Positions 11,627 through 23,037 of a stretch of DNA of 64,000 nt are shown in pieces. Under the pieces are notes generated by a model. It was not told the DNA's origin, searched no databases, and worked only from the letters and a program-made list of their open reading frames with translations. The DNA is from Pseudeuparius sepicola. Taxonomy: Eukaryota; Arthropoda; Insecta; Coleoptera; Anthribidae. Where the stretch lies: the NCBI GenBank assembly GCA_963920635.1, contig OY987303.1, positions 16,904,175 through 16,968,174 of the forward strand. Direction: 5' to 3'. Every line of letters starts with the position of its first letter. Within the stretch, counting starts at the first letter, position 1. A program made the position numbers and the translations under genes.

Positions 11627-11833
11627 GCACAGAATAAGTATCTTCTAAAGGGATAAACATTGTGCATTTTATTTGATTTTACATTAATCCACATTGCAAA
11701 GAGATTGTATTAGGACCCAATTTATGTAAGTTATTATGGTTATTTTTCTTTAAATTGAAATGGAGGGTCGCTTATTTTTGACACATGTCTTTATGGACGC
11801 TTCTGTTGTGAAGCTATTTATTCTGTGCTATCA
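11627..11833. repeat. small MITE, CACAGAATAA tips
   Basis: CACAGAATAAGTATCTTC at 11630 is inverted at the other end as GAAGCTATTTATTCTGTG (ending 11833). The same tip occurs as a short palindrome at 32606-32643 and as a fragment at 62825. I see no clear target duplication. Confidence 0.5.
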
Positions 11834-11949
11834 CCTAATAACACCCGGTCTAGCAGATTTCACAGTTTCGAGATCTCAACGTTGCAAAAACTCTTTAACG
11901 TTTGTATAAGTTTCGAACTTTCGTTATTTTGCTAGTTAAAGGTTCCAAG

Positions 11950-12125
11950 GCTTCAATTTTCAGATTTCAAGACGGTTTCAAAAGTATCTACATTTTGAAC
12001 CGCAGTAGCGACGTTCGAATCATCGCAAACTGGTTGCACTGCGAAATTTTTACCTTCGTATTGATCTCTGGTTGAATTTCGGGCGGTAGCCCCTGAACAT
12101 AATATTTTCTTGCTGAAAAACACCG
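11950..12125 (-). other. possible small exon, minus strand
   Basis: On the minus strand GTGTTTTTCAG (acceptor-like) is followed by about 60 nt and then ACGAAG|GTAAAA (donor-like). The frame QENIMFRGYRPKFNQ is open across it, and an alternative frame stays open to 11953. No protein recognised; splice signals this good occur by chance in 64 kb. Confidence 0.15.
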
Positions 12126-12297
12126 CTGATTGCCAAGAGTGTTGGGCAAAATGTAGATTAATAGCTTTATATGTGTGATTAACTAATAATAATAATTTTC
12201 CTACACTTACTGAGATAACTACGGGGTATTTAAGCAAATGCTATCTTAGTTCTATATGTATTTGTAGAGAAGCTGAAATTACTATTTGTTTATTATA

Positions 12298-13000
12298 CAG
12301 AGTGGTTCACTTTACAACTGTAACAAAAGATAAACGCACTATTTTGTATCTTTTTAAGCCTTATAAAAAAGTTGCAAGTTGTTAAAGTTTCAAAAAAAGC
12401 TGTGAAATTTATTGAATATTTACCAAACTATGGATGAGTTGAGGATATTTAAGTCACATTTGTTACACACGATATAACGGCGTGGGTTAGCATACAACCT
12501 GTTAATATCAAACTCATTGAAGAAGTAGTGGTATAGAGAAGTTTGTAATTAATACAATTATTGTTATTAGAAAAAAACGAATCACTTTGTATAGTAATAA
12601 AATGTATTGAAATTTTTAAGTAGCTGTAGGTGTAGACCCTGAAATAATACAAAAAAAAATTTGACATGAAACCATGATACGCATATGAAAAAATGTCAAG
12701 AATAAGATATTTTTAAAATTAAAATCTTTAAACAAATTTCAACACATTTAATTTCTATAAATAGAAGGTGGTTCTTTTTATTCTAATAAAAATTGCACCA
12801 ATTACCCACTTTTCCGCATCTGGTCATTTACCAAACATGACTTAAATATTGCGATTAGTTTGATAAATATTCAATAAAGTCCATATATTTTTGTAAAACT
12901 CTAACACCCCGTAACTTTTTTTTAAAGCCTTATAAATATAAGTACAGTTCGTAGAAGAAAGTGCGGTTATTTTTTAAAATCTGTAGTGCAGTTGTGTAGT
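12298..13000. repeat. palindromic MITE
   Basis: The left arm (CAGAGTGGTTCACTTTACAAC, then AAGCCTTATAAAAAAGTT, then ATTTATTGAATATTTACCAAAC) is matched in reverse by 12835-12960 (GATAAATATTCAATAAAGTC, AACACCCCGTAACTTTTTTT, AAGCCTTATAAATATAAG). The TA before the left tip and the CAGAGTGG tip suit a mariner-type MITE. The right tip is degraded. Confidence 0.6.
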
Positions 13001-13860
13001 TATGTCACACAGCATATTTATAACAGTTTAGGTATTAAAAACCAAGGAATAAACTGAGCAAAAGGATATTTATAAAAGGAAGAGCCTGTAGTAAAGCGCC
13101 ACCCTCAACGTTCAGAACCTAATTATGACACCTAGAATCAAATTTGGTCACAACGTTCGTGAGATACCTTAAAGAATCTGACGTAGAAAAGTTAGAATTT
13201 TTATTGTCTCAGAGGGAGTTTGCATTTTGGGCACCAAGGCTATAAATGGACTAATCCAATATGCATTTTGGGCACCGACCCAAAAGGTCCTCTTTACAAA
13301 AGTTGCATTTTGGCCTCTTATTTTACCTGTACGTTCAACGGTCAATTAAGTTTAGGTACTTATAGGTAGTTACTTAAGCTTATTATTCATCATTATTATA
13401 TGGTTGGAGACATTGTCTCCAACATTAAAGCTTAATATTTTCCAAAAATGCATTTATATTGAGGTCTACTATTAGATGTTGGCTAGTCTACGAATTGTGA
13501 AGATTATATTTAAGTAAAATAACATTTCATAAGAAATGTCATCCGTTTGTTTTTATATAGGAATCGGAAGTTGGAGTCCATTTGACAGGTATTGTTGAGG
13601 AGATTTCTGTTGTGTAACTATATTTCTGTGACATGCTACCAGCTTTGCCTATAGGGACACTATCATTCATCATGACATTATCCATGATCCTTTTGTAACT
13701 CCAGGCCATGTGAACAATTTGGTACTTTAAGACAGCTATATACTCAAGTGATTTAGTAAAGCAAATCATCTAGCTTTTATCGTGAGAGAAAAATACTTCC
13801 TTGCTGATTCAATTAGTGCGCTGATGGTGGCTGGCTGCTATTTTCTGCCTTTTTCAAGAT
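13001..13860. other. unassigned spacer with short direct repeats
   Basis: TGCATTTTGG occurs three times (13221, 13262, 13303), twice followed by GCACC. No gene recognised. Confidence 0.5.
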
Positions 13861-14170
13861 TCACGGAGCTTGTTACCGGGGAATAAGCCCCGTTCCGATC
13901 CGGCGCGTTTCGCCATTTGTATTCTATCTCGCGTTTGAAAACGTATGTACTCGAGAGGCGCGTATGTTTAACAAATTTCCGCGCTCCCCGCCCGTAAACA
14001 AGCAATTTAGAAGAAATATATGGGAGAAGAGGTTCGCGAGGAATCCTCAGGGACGGTATATATGCTGGAAATGCGGAGGTGAAGAATGCCGGGCTGCCAG
14101 AAATAAGTTCCGCAAGACCTCGCTATTGACTGGGCGCCGAGGTTTAAAAGGGGAATTCATTTATCTTTCG
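13861..14170. other. GC-balanced low-copy island
   Basis: Richer in GC and CpG than its flanks, with no repeat partner. A 70-codon plus-strand frame (13964-14176) is Arg-rich and unrecognised; its end runs into the tandem duplication. Confidence 0.2.
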
Positions 14171-14488
14171 AGGTAAAGTTTCATATAAGCCGAAGCGACT
14201 GTAACGGGCGTAGATTTAATTCCAGAAAAGCGGTAATTTTAAATTATTTTCTCTTCGCTCTACCTAAAATCATTTTTTTACTTTTAACTTTCCTGGAACA
14301 TAAGAGACAGTTTGACAATATCGAACACGAGGTAAAGTTTCATATAAGCCGAAGCGACTGTAACGGGCGTAGATTTAATTCCAGAAAAGCGGTAATTTTA
14401 AATTATTTTCTCTTCGCTCTACCTAAAATCATTTTTTTACTTTTAACTTTCCTGGAACATAAGAGACAGTTTGACAATATCGAACACG
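14171..14488 (+). repeat. exact tandem duplication, 159 bp unit x2
   Basis: AGGTAAAGTTTCATATAAGC at 14171 begins a 159 bp unit repeated at 14330 with no difference that I can see. A third partial start (AGGTAAAGTTT) follows at 14489. The identity points to a very recent duplication or an assembly artefact. Confidence 0.95.
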
Positions 14489-17083
14489 AGGTAAAGTTTT
14501 TCAAGTTTTCAAGTTTTTTTCCATGTCGGTTTCTTACAAATTTTGGACCTAAGGATACTTGAAATATATATCACAACTTCATAACAGTCTACGGCAAAAA
14601 AATATCATAACAATAACCAGGGACTGAATGTTCTTCGAGAGTACTGAATTCCCTCACGATGTAACCTTTCTTAGCTGTTGACTAATTTAGGCATAATATA
14701 TAAATAGTGTACATTGTGCCGATGTGATTGATTTATCCGCAAGAGTGAAAACAGCGAGAAGAATATTTGGCTCTGTCAAATTAATACGAGAAGGAGACAA
14801 CCTAAACCTAACCTTTGTTGTTTGTTTTGTGACAACCCATGACCTAACCTCAATCAGTATCAACAAAACTATATTATTAGGCGAAAATTTTTCGCAAAAT
14901 TAACGATACAATATATTGTGTATACCACGGCGGTAAAGGGATTTTACGTGCCTTAGTAAATCGAGAAGCTTGCCTTCGTCTAGGTATTACACAAATAACT
15001 ATTTTAAATAATAATTCTTCAGTTAAACCAAATAAAATCGGTCAAATATTTTTTGTCACCAATATTATTTCTTTTCAAGAGGTGATGCGGATGTAGGTAC
15101 CTACCTAATAATATCATAATGTGCGTTGCCTACATGCGTTGCGTAGTTACCTACACGTGAACAAACTAAATGCTACTAAAAAGAATTCTGGTCACAACTG
15201 GCACGGAATAACTATGGACCTGAAAAATTGGAAGTATCGATATCGAAAGGCTTGCCAGCTGATACGATACGGCTTACTCGTTCAGTTGTCAAAATTCATC
15301 GAGTTTCCAGTTTTATTGGCGTCGCACAGTGCGCTTATTGTTAGTTCCGCAAACACGGCAGAATCAAAAAGCGTTAAATTGGACCCTGCGCACAGAAAAA
15401 TCGGCCCTGTCGAACCCGATATTATTTTACGCGCAAGCGAAGAATAGAGCAGAATAAATTACCTCCCCGTCGCTGAAAACACCCCATTCATGCGGATGTA
15501 TAACTTATAGAATAGACAATGAGGGTTCATCTGTGTACAAAACGTCCGAACGCCACGCTTCAATAGGCGAAATACCTCTCGCATCTCCCGCCGATGCGAA
15601 AAAGAATTCATTGGAATAGATAGCGGAGAGGGGGTGCGCTTTTTTATGGTGTACACACACATGGGGGACCGTGTTTGCCCTCAACGGCACGTTTCGTGTG
15701 GCCTTGGATGTTCGGAAACGCATAACATTGGTCTGGACCTGGTTATAAGCAGAACATTCATTCAACACTAATATTTCTAATCTCGGGCAAATAATAAAGA
15801 TAGAATAACCTAAAGGCTGCATTGTAATCAGCCAACATAAAAAAATGCCTACTCAAACCAAAAACAACAAATTTGACACTTAAGCCTGCATCATAATATG
15901 ATAACCAGAGGTTCGGTTCCTATGCCACAAGTCCAACACTTTACTCTTCCAATCGTTCTTAAAACTACACTAATTCACTAAGGTACTAACTTAACTATAT
16001 GGCGAAATCTCAACGAACTCTGAATCAGCTGTTGGGGCTAATGCGCATCGATCACAATGAGCTCGTGCAACGTTGCCACGTTAGCCAGAATAAGCAATTT
16101 ATTAAGGATATTATTTATAGACCAAGTAAGATCAGTAAATTTACAAAAAAGGTAAAATTTATTGTTAAATGATAACAGTCCAAATTTTTACTATGTAGAT
16201 TGTAGATATCAACTAATTGTTCCAAATTGATGTTTCGTAACGTTGGTTATACATTTATTTCGTAAGCACGAGCTAAATTTATGAAGAAGTATGGCAATGG
16301 TGCAATCCTTGCATTGTTTTGTTTTAGATTTCTATTATCTACTAATTCAGACATATAATGTTACTAAACTTCTTCGCAGGGTCTGTATTGTATTGATTTA
16401 TTAGTCTATGTTTATTATTTGCCTAAGTTTCTAACCTTTATAGTAATTGTATTTTGTCGGACATAGGTAGATACTCAATTTAAATATGTTGGTTCTGACC
16501 AACGCATGTACCTAAAGGATCAGATCGATATCTTCCTCAAAAATTAATGTCAAAGCTTTTGCCAATCAATCATTAACTTCGGCATGGAGTTAGGAACTGA
16601 AAACGAGACTTTTAGAAAAAACAAACTCAAAAAGAAACAACTTTCTTCAAATTATGTCCATTCCACGTAATTTGTCTTCCTAAGTCAAAAACCCACCAGT
16701 CGGTGAAGTTCTAGGTTGTAGGGCACCATCCCATCGCAAATATTTCCGGATATTATAAGCTTTTCATAGGAATTTTTGTGGGGAATATGCCATCTTTTTT
16801 CTTAACTTTCGGTTTCATGGCTATGATGTAGATCAACCTGGGGAAGTTCTATGGCATAATACATTTAGAACTAATGCCTGGAAATTTTTTATAAAGCTAC
16901 CCATGCAAAAGCTTGTTTAAACACCATGCCGTGAATCGGAAAGTTCTGCGGCAGATTTAAAGACATGGCAAAAAAGTTTGAACGCCATATAAAAAACAGG
17001 CATCTCTGACACAAACTGACAAGAATAAATCGGAAATCGAGTTTGAATTACAATGGTTGCAATCACCGTTCCCAAGACGTATA
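14489..17083. other. mostly unassigned; GC-balanced parts 15120-15450 and 15540-15700
   Basis: No recognisable gene. The 108-codon plus frame at 15121-15447 and the minus frames at 15459-15822 lie in low-copy, GC-balanced DNA and lack family resemblance. The remainder is AT-rich. Confidence 0.3.
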
Positions 17084-17830
17084 CAGGGTGTCCCAGGTTT
17101 TTTGATCAGAACATTGACATGTTGTAGAAAAACTGGTGGGTTGCTCATATAAACATAGGTAGGTCCTAAAGTTCTTCGTTTCTGAGATACAGGTCGTTGT
17201 CATTCTCGTTTTAAAATTGGATTATGACAATATCTCCCAAAATAATCAAGCTGCAGAATTGAAATTTGGCACTGAGTTTTTGGGGATAGAGAATAAGCTG
17301 AAAATGTAAATTTCTACGTATTTCACAGAGAGCGAGACTTGCGCTATTTTTGGATCGTGATTTTACTCGTAACTTTTTTGAGGTTAACTTTTTGGTCTTG
17401 CAGGTCCATCATTTTAGTGCATATGGTGTGCAAATTTTGACAAATTTAATCCTTTCCATTTTTAAATCGAATAATGTTTGGTTTATTGTTCGTAGGGATT
17501 TGTGTTCTCACTATAAATGGTACAGTTGCTCTGTAGCATTTGAAAGCGGTCGGTGGAAATTTTATGTTTCGAACGTTGGAGTCAACAGGTGTTTTGGGGC
17601 ACAATTTGGCAAATTTTAACCCAAACGGTTGATTTTATCGTTATGAAACAAGAGTACACTTTTGTTGCAAATGAAAAGATGCACCAAAATGATGGCCCTT
17701 CAAGGCCAAAAGATGAAGAGTAAAAGCACCACCCAAAAATAGTGTAATTGTGTGAGATATGTAGGAATTAACATTTCCAGCTTATTCTATATACATTTCT
17801 TATAGACGCTTGCAACTGGTCCACTAAAGA
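17084..17830. repeat. palindromic mariner-type MITE
   Basis: TA then CAGGGTGTCCCAGG starts the element. Internal blocks (GAATAAGCTGAAAATG, GCTATTTTTGGATCGTG, GGTCCATCATTTTAGTGCAT) return in reverse complement at 17650-17800. The segment GACAATATCTCCCAAA...TTGGCACTG is shared with the MITE at 42262-42730. The right tip is degraded. The 89-codon plus frame inside is incidental. Confidence 0.7.
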
Positions 17831-17934
17831 ACGTCTCAATTTGTAAATTTAACGTTGAAAGATGAAGATCCCCTTAAAATGTATTTCTGGAACAAATATA
17901 TTAGATTGGAATTAAACTTTATGTGAGGACGTTC

Positions 17935-18500
17935 AACTTTGCACCGACTTCATCCGATTCATCCCAGACATTTATTTTACAACCCCGCCGGATTTCGCGT
18001 TACAACGTTGCGTTTAGAGACGTGGCGTCGGCGGCAAACGACACTCGAGCACACATACCTGAGGCAATCCCCGTCACCGTTTAGCCTCCGCCCGAAAGGC
18101 TCGAACATCGCATCGAGTGGCTGTAAAACCTGCCAGATAAGAGAAATATACGACACGTGACACGCTCCGCTGGAGGTGTATCTTTTAAACACCTGTTCCG
18201 GGGGCATCGGGGGCGGCCCCCCCCCCCCCCCCGCCCCCCCTTGATCTTTCCATCCTAATCCCTGAGTCGCGCGAACGTCAGCGCGGTTTATCTGAGGCTG
18301 CCAGCCTCCGAAAAAAGCCCAACAAAGGGTTCGCTTCGACGCCATAAATTTCGTACAGGTTTCCTTATACGGCGGTCGGTAAAATGTAGCTCGAAATCGA
18401 ATAAAAAACGGCCGCTACAGTCGCGAGCGGAAGGCATGGGAGCTCTGACGTCACACAAGTGACGTAATTGTGTAGTGTGTTCTCTTATTCCTATTCCGTG
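17935..18500. other. GC-rich low-copy island with poly-C run
   Basis: A CpG-containing unique region. It holds a C16-G-C7 tract (18217-18240) preceded by GGGGGC runs, so the G-rich minus strand could form quadruplex structure. Several frames are open on both strands but none is recognisable. A promoter or enhancer is possible; the CRE sites at 18446-18467 support regulatory use. Confidence 0.35.
18446..18467. promoter_or_regulatory. paired CRE-like sites
   Basis: A perfect palindromic CRE (TGACGTCA, 18446-18453) is followed 6 bp later by the near-CRE TGACGTAA (18460-18467). CREB/ATF-type bZIP proteins bind such sites. Function here is inferred from motifs only. Confidence 0.4.
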
Positions 18501-18540
18501 GTACAATGGAGAACTAACCACCGCGACTTTTAACAGATAT

Positions 18541-18774
18541 TTATGCTCTCAAACGTCCCTAAAAACAACCCTTAAATTAAGCAATAAGGCTCATGATGAA
18601 TCTACGACAATATGAAATAGTAGTTTATATTATGGCACAAGGACGAAAAGTTGAGATTTATGCTCTCAAACGTCCCTAAAAACAACCCTTAAATTAAGCA
18701 ATAAGGCTCATGATGAATCTACGACAATATGAAATAGTAGTTTATATTATGGCACAAGGACGAAAAGTTGAGAT
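18541..18774 (+). repeat. exact tandem duplication, 117 bp unit x2
   Basis: TTATGCTCTCAAACGTCCCT starts at 18541 and again at 18658; the two 117 bp units look identical. Like the 159 bp pair at 14171, it is either a very young duplication or an assembly error. Confidence 0.95.
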
Positions 18775-19399
18775 TTTTGGACGACTGCGGTGAGAAAAAG
18801 ATCATATTTTCAAATACTATTGACGTTTCTCGGATGGAACCTATGATCAGAGCATATAAAACAACCAGCAGTATAACTTACTCTTGAGAAATAATCCGCA
18901 AATTCAATGAACTTGACGCCATATTAGGGGAATACAAGTCAGAGGTGTACTCGGGAAAATTAATTCAGAAATACAGAGTAGTATTAGTAAAGTATATAGT
19001 GTGTGGTAAGCACAAGCAGCTTTGGCTCCTTCCTGGGATTCTTTATTTAAAGATACTAGCACAAAGCACAATTTACAAAAAAAAAACATACTCCACGGGC
19101 CACGGCACTGTAATATCTCTCATACAGACAAAAAAGAACTGCCCAATCGCCCCGACACTGCATCCATTTGACAGAATCTATTCCCAAATGGCGGCTGCGC
19201 GAACAGGTGCGCAGGATTTTCACGCCATGATGAGTAATACTGCTGGTTGTTTTATATGCTCTGCTATGATTGAGAAGGAAGTGTTTTATATAGAGTGTTG
19301 TGATTGAGATTGCTGCTTTTCTATCTCCGGAGGTGTGCGCATAATCCATAATGCATTCTTCAGTAAAATCTTCATCTTTGTTTATTTTTGTTGTGCTTA
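18775..19399. other. unassigned spacer
   Basis: No gene recognised; overlapping frames at 18904-19349 on both strands have no family resemblance. Confidence 0.4.
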
Positions 19400-19556
19400 C
19401 TTCTTTTATTAAAATTATATTTGACCTGCGATTAACACAAGCACAACATTGACAGTTGAATGGTTTTCTGTTCCACGGCCACCTAGAAGTGCATAGGTTA
19501 TTAGGTAACTAAGACTTATTGCAATGAAAAAATGGAAATAAAACAGTACCATGTCT
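19400..19556 (+). repeat. interspersed repeat R1, copy 2
   Basis: Matches 3103-3255 in the same orientation. It is followed directly by a TA plus CAGGGTG tip. Confidence 0.6.
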
Positions 19557-19565
19557 GGTTTTATA

Positions 19566-19931
19566 CAGGGTGTTCCGTAATGAAGTGCAAATATTTGGAG
19601 AAAGTCTTCTACAGGTAGTTTTAAAGGAAGTCTTTCATGTTTTTTTTTTTGATTTAAACCTCTCCTGCAAAGTTACTCCAGCCTTATTAAGGGGGACAAA
19701 AAAATTCGGTTTTGATTTTTTTCTCAAAAACGGTTGAATCGAGAAACTTGAATTTTGACATTCATCACCATAAAGTTGGAAGACACTTTACTGTAGAGTT
19801 ACTTTTTGCACAATGTGCATCCTAAGGGTAGAAACCCGATATTCGTCTTTTTTACGGAACTATTTTATAAGTACGATTATTTAAAAAGAAACTTTTTTTG
19901 CTCTTGAGTCTAGAGAAAAATAAAATTAATT
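19566..19931 (+). repeat. MITE 5' part, CAGGGTGTTCC tip
   Basis: TA (19564-19565) then CAGGGTGTTCCGTAATG marks a mariner-like tip. No inverted partner is found before the 5S-like repeat starts at 19932, so the element is truncated or interrupted. Confidence 0.5.
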
Positions 19932-20528
19932 TTTCTTGAAATCGGCAGTGAAGTGTCTCAAAATCGTCATTAAAAGCTCAGAAATAGGCACTGAAGTAAC
20001 CTATTATTGTACGATTTTTTCAATAAGTAGGCCTTGGCGAGATGTAAACATCAAACGTCAGACGTGGAGCCATCGCCCGTCAAAAGTGATCAAATATTCA
20101 AAACTTGGCCAATAAATCCCATTTAAATTTTCGTACACATTGCGAAATTGTTACCTATAGCAGCGCAATCTTTCAGTATAAATATTTGAGTAGGTTTAAA
20201 TATTAATCTATTTTATATGGAGGCTACACAACAGGCTGCAGTTTGGATTTTCTGGCAGAAAGTGTCGTGTCTCATCATACTTGACGTAGGTAGAGCAATC
20301 GTCAAAGTCAAGCAAAGCCGGGCGTACTCGGTTCATGGACGGGTGATCCCTTATGATTATTTTTTCGCCTAATAAAACAATTTTTTTCCGATTTCAAAAA
20401 AATATATAATATGTACCTCGTCACTGAAGTTCTTTTTATGACTCATGTGGTTTATTTGCCTCGGCCAGAGGCCTCGGCAACTAAATTCCACATGAGTCAT
20501 AAACCAACGCCTTGGTACATAAATAACT
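19932..20528 (+). repeat. ~0.6 kb interspersed repeat with 5S-like core, copy 2
   Basis: Same layout as copies 1 and 3. From 5' to 3': a TTGAAATCGGCAGTGAAG head with a second GGCACTGAAGTA; about 330 bp of shared sequence; the 5S-like core; CCGATTTCAAAAAAATAT, which pairs with the 5' head; and a hairpin whose arms contain ATGACTCATGTGG and CCACATGAGTCAT around a loop with CTCGGCCAGAGGCCTCGG. Part of the outer hairpin arm (GTTGAACTTCA) is lost here. Confidence 0.85.
20272..20350 (+). repeat. 5S rRNA-like segment in repeat copy 2
   Basis: CATACTTGACG ... AGTCAAGCAAAGCCGGGCG ... GGTTCATGGACGGGTGATCCC parallels 5S rRNA through its internal promoter. The GCCGGGCG part is closer to canonical 5S (GTCGGGCG) than in the other copies. 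Confidence 0.55.
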
Positions 20529-22240
20529 GTTTTGTATTTAAATACAAATTAACTCATATTTTCGATAAATGTCTATTAATTTCATCGTTCAAGTAGTTCC
20601 ATAAAGACGTTAACTTAAAGATTTTAGAGGTTATTGCAGTTCGACTACAGACATCACTTGATATGACTTAAGCCTTTCAGTAATGATGGTACGGATGATG
20701 CCATTCCTGGTTTTTAAAGCAGCACAATAGAATGCAGCATCTTTTGAGTTATAACGAAGTTAATTTCTACGAGTTTTTAATGTCCCAATTAGGCGATATA
20801 TGGTGGCAGAATTAGTCACAATATTGCCCTCGCGTTTAGCCTGGTACGGTGCAGGAAGTCGTAATTAGGAATGCAGAAAGGAGAGTGCAAGACATGAATG
20901 GGGGAAATTAATGTACGTAATAATTTTAATTATTTCTTATTTGCATATATCCCTGGCGGCACTTATCTACCATCTTTCTATTGCGGAGATGCTATCGGCA
21001 AAGCGACCAATTCTTCACACTGCCGAAGATGGAGGATTGAAATTAATTTCCCATCGAACGTGTTTTAGCGTATCGTTGATGATTGTCTCTTTAGAACAAT
21101 GAACGGTGTTTGTAAATTTCGCTGTAACGTTTAAGAACTTTCTACCTAATACAGGTTAGTTTTGGTCTACATTCTATAAAAAAAAGTTTTTTCACCATTG
21201 ATTCCATAGTCCATTTTCGTTAAGGAATCAATAAAAGAGGACAACCCATGTCTCGGCGTGATCAGCGAGGAACCGCACTCCTATTGGTCAGGTGGTGGTA
21301 AACTCGGAAGACGATACGTGCTGAACAGAGGGAGGTATACGCGGTTAATTTGTTTCAGCACTTAAGGGGGGCCTCGCCATTGTATGTTTGGTTGCCTGTA
21401 TCAATGTATTTTTATTTCCAACTAGCTGGAAAAAGTAGCGAATTTCAAAGGATTACAAAAAACACGGGTATTTTTAAAATATCCATAGATACTAATGACA
21501 CTAGTTTAAAAGTTATGGGCGAGAATTTTTTTTGAATTTCAAACTTTATGCCGGCATAAATTCGTCTATTTTGTCTCTTGAGCCGGAATTTTACCTTCGT
21601 TAAGATGGGCAGAGGTTTCCGAATATGCTCGGAACGAAAACTCTGTAGTAAACATTGTAATTATCCAGTCTTGTTGTAAATAAAAAACATAGGCAAAATA
21701 CCCTTAAATTATGCAGCGGGAATACCAAAAGTGTAGCTATTGTTTATCAGATGGCGCGAAAAACAGACGATCGATGAACGGTTGACGCTGTTGTTACAGG
21801 TCCAGTTTAATAATTACATATATTATGTTCATATGATCAATTTTACGTTTTGGCGATATAATATTTAAGCAACTAAGCTGTCTGATTACTTTTTTATGTT
21901 TTTGTATTACTTCCATATTATTATATACTATGAATTGCGAATTTTTAATATTAAAATAATATAAAACTTCAAAAGGTATATTCGGGAGACCCCCGTAGCT
22001 CAAAGACTCCGATTTGTGATTTTAACCCCTATCTTTTCAGCAATGGTTCATTGATTTTTAGCTTGAAAGGTACACGGCGGCACTAAAAACTGCTTTAGTT
22101 GACTTTGCATTATTTATACGTATGTCGCCGTTATGTATTTTTCGTGAGGAAAACACAATCGTTAGCATATAAACTGACATTAGGGGAGAATTCATATGTC
22201 TATGTCTCTATATGTATAGGTATGTCGAAAATTATCTATA
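20529..22240. other. unassigned spacer
   Basis: No gene recognised. 20830-21110 and 21240-21340 are somewhat GC-balanced. No repeat partners found. Confidence 0.4.
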
Positions 22241-22420
22241 CCGGGTGTTCCATTTTAATAAATGCAGCTATTATAAATATCTCAAAAACGAAAATCGCAA
22301 AAAATCACATAAAAGTTGAAGCATATGAGGTGCAATGTAAGACGCACGTTTTCACTTGTAGGCAGACGACGTTTTCAAGGTCACTTGAATGTCAACTGTG
22401 TTTTTTACTGTTAAAGGCAT
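22241..22420 (+). repeat. MITE end with CGGGTGTTCC tip
   Basis: TA then CCGGGTGTTCCATTTTAATA, a mutated form of the CAGGGTG tip. The other end is not identified. The 109-codon frame across it is incidental. Confidence 0.4.
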
Positions 22421-22984
22421 ATCTTTAGTTAAAGAATGTTATTCGGCACGTTTTCTGTAGGTATAGTATTGCTGGCTTAAAAGTTCTACACAATTATGTT
22501 TAGTTTTTTCAATGAAAAATATCTTTTTATTAATATAAACATATTTTTTTATTAACGGATAACACACATGCAGTTAACTTTGGGGTTACCTTTCGATTAA
22601 AAACGAGGAAAAATAACCGACTCAAACGTGGTCACGTGACTTTCGCTATCTGTCAAAAATTATATTTAAAAAATAAAATCCCTAAAAATTGGCTTATTTG
22701 TCACAATTTCAAAACGTTTAACTTGAAAAAGTCGTTTCTATTTTAATGTTACATAAGCGCCTATTTCCTATTTATAAAATTTCTTAAAATTTTAAAGTCA
22801 TTACTTCGTAAAAACTATTTTATATCACTAGCTATACAACATAATATACGAGTATCATTCTATAATTTTATTAACTTTTTATTATTACTAAAAAATATCG
22901 ATAAGAATATGTCTTTTTCAAAAGAAAATTATATTCACGCTTTAAAATTCTGTTTGACACAAAGTTGATGTACCGGCAAGCATT

Positions 22985-23037
22985 TAGGTAGTACCATAGA
23001 AGAATCTACTACGTAAATTCTTCTATGGTAGTACCTA
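22985..23037. repeat. near-perfect 53 nt hairpin
   Basis: TAGGTAGTACCATAGAAGAAT pairs with ATTCTTCTATGGTAGTACCTA over 21 bp with one mismatch, around an 11 nt loop. The size is close to a microRNA precursor stem, but a leftover of a palindromic MITE or a local inversion-duplication is equally possible. Confidence 0.7.
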
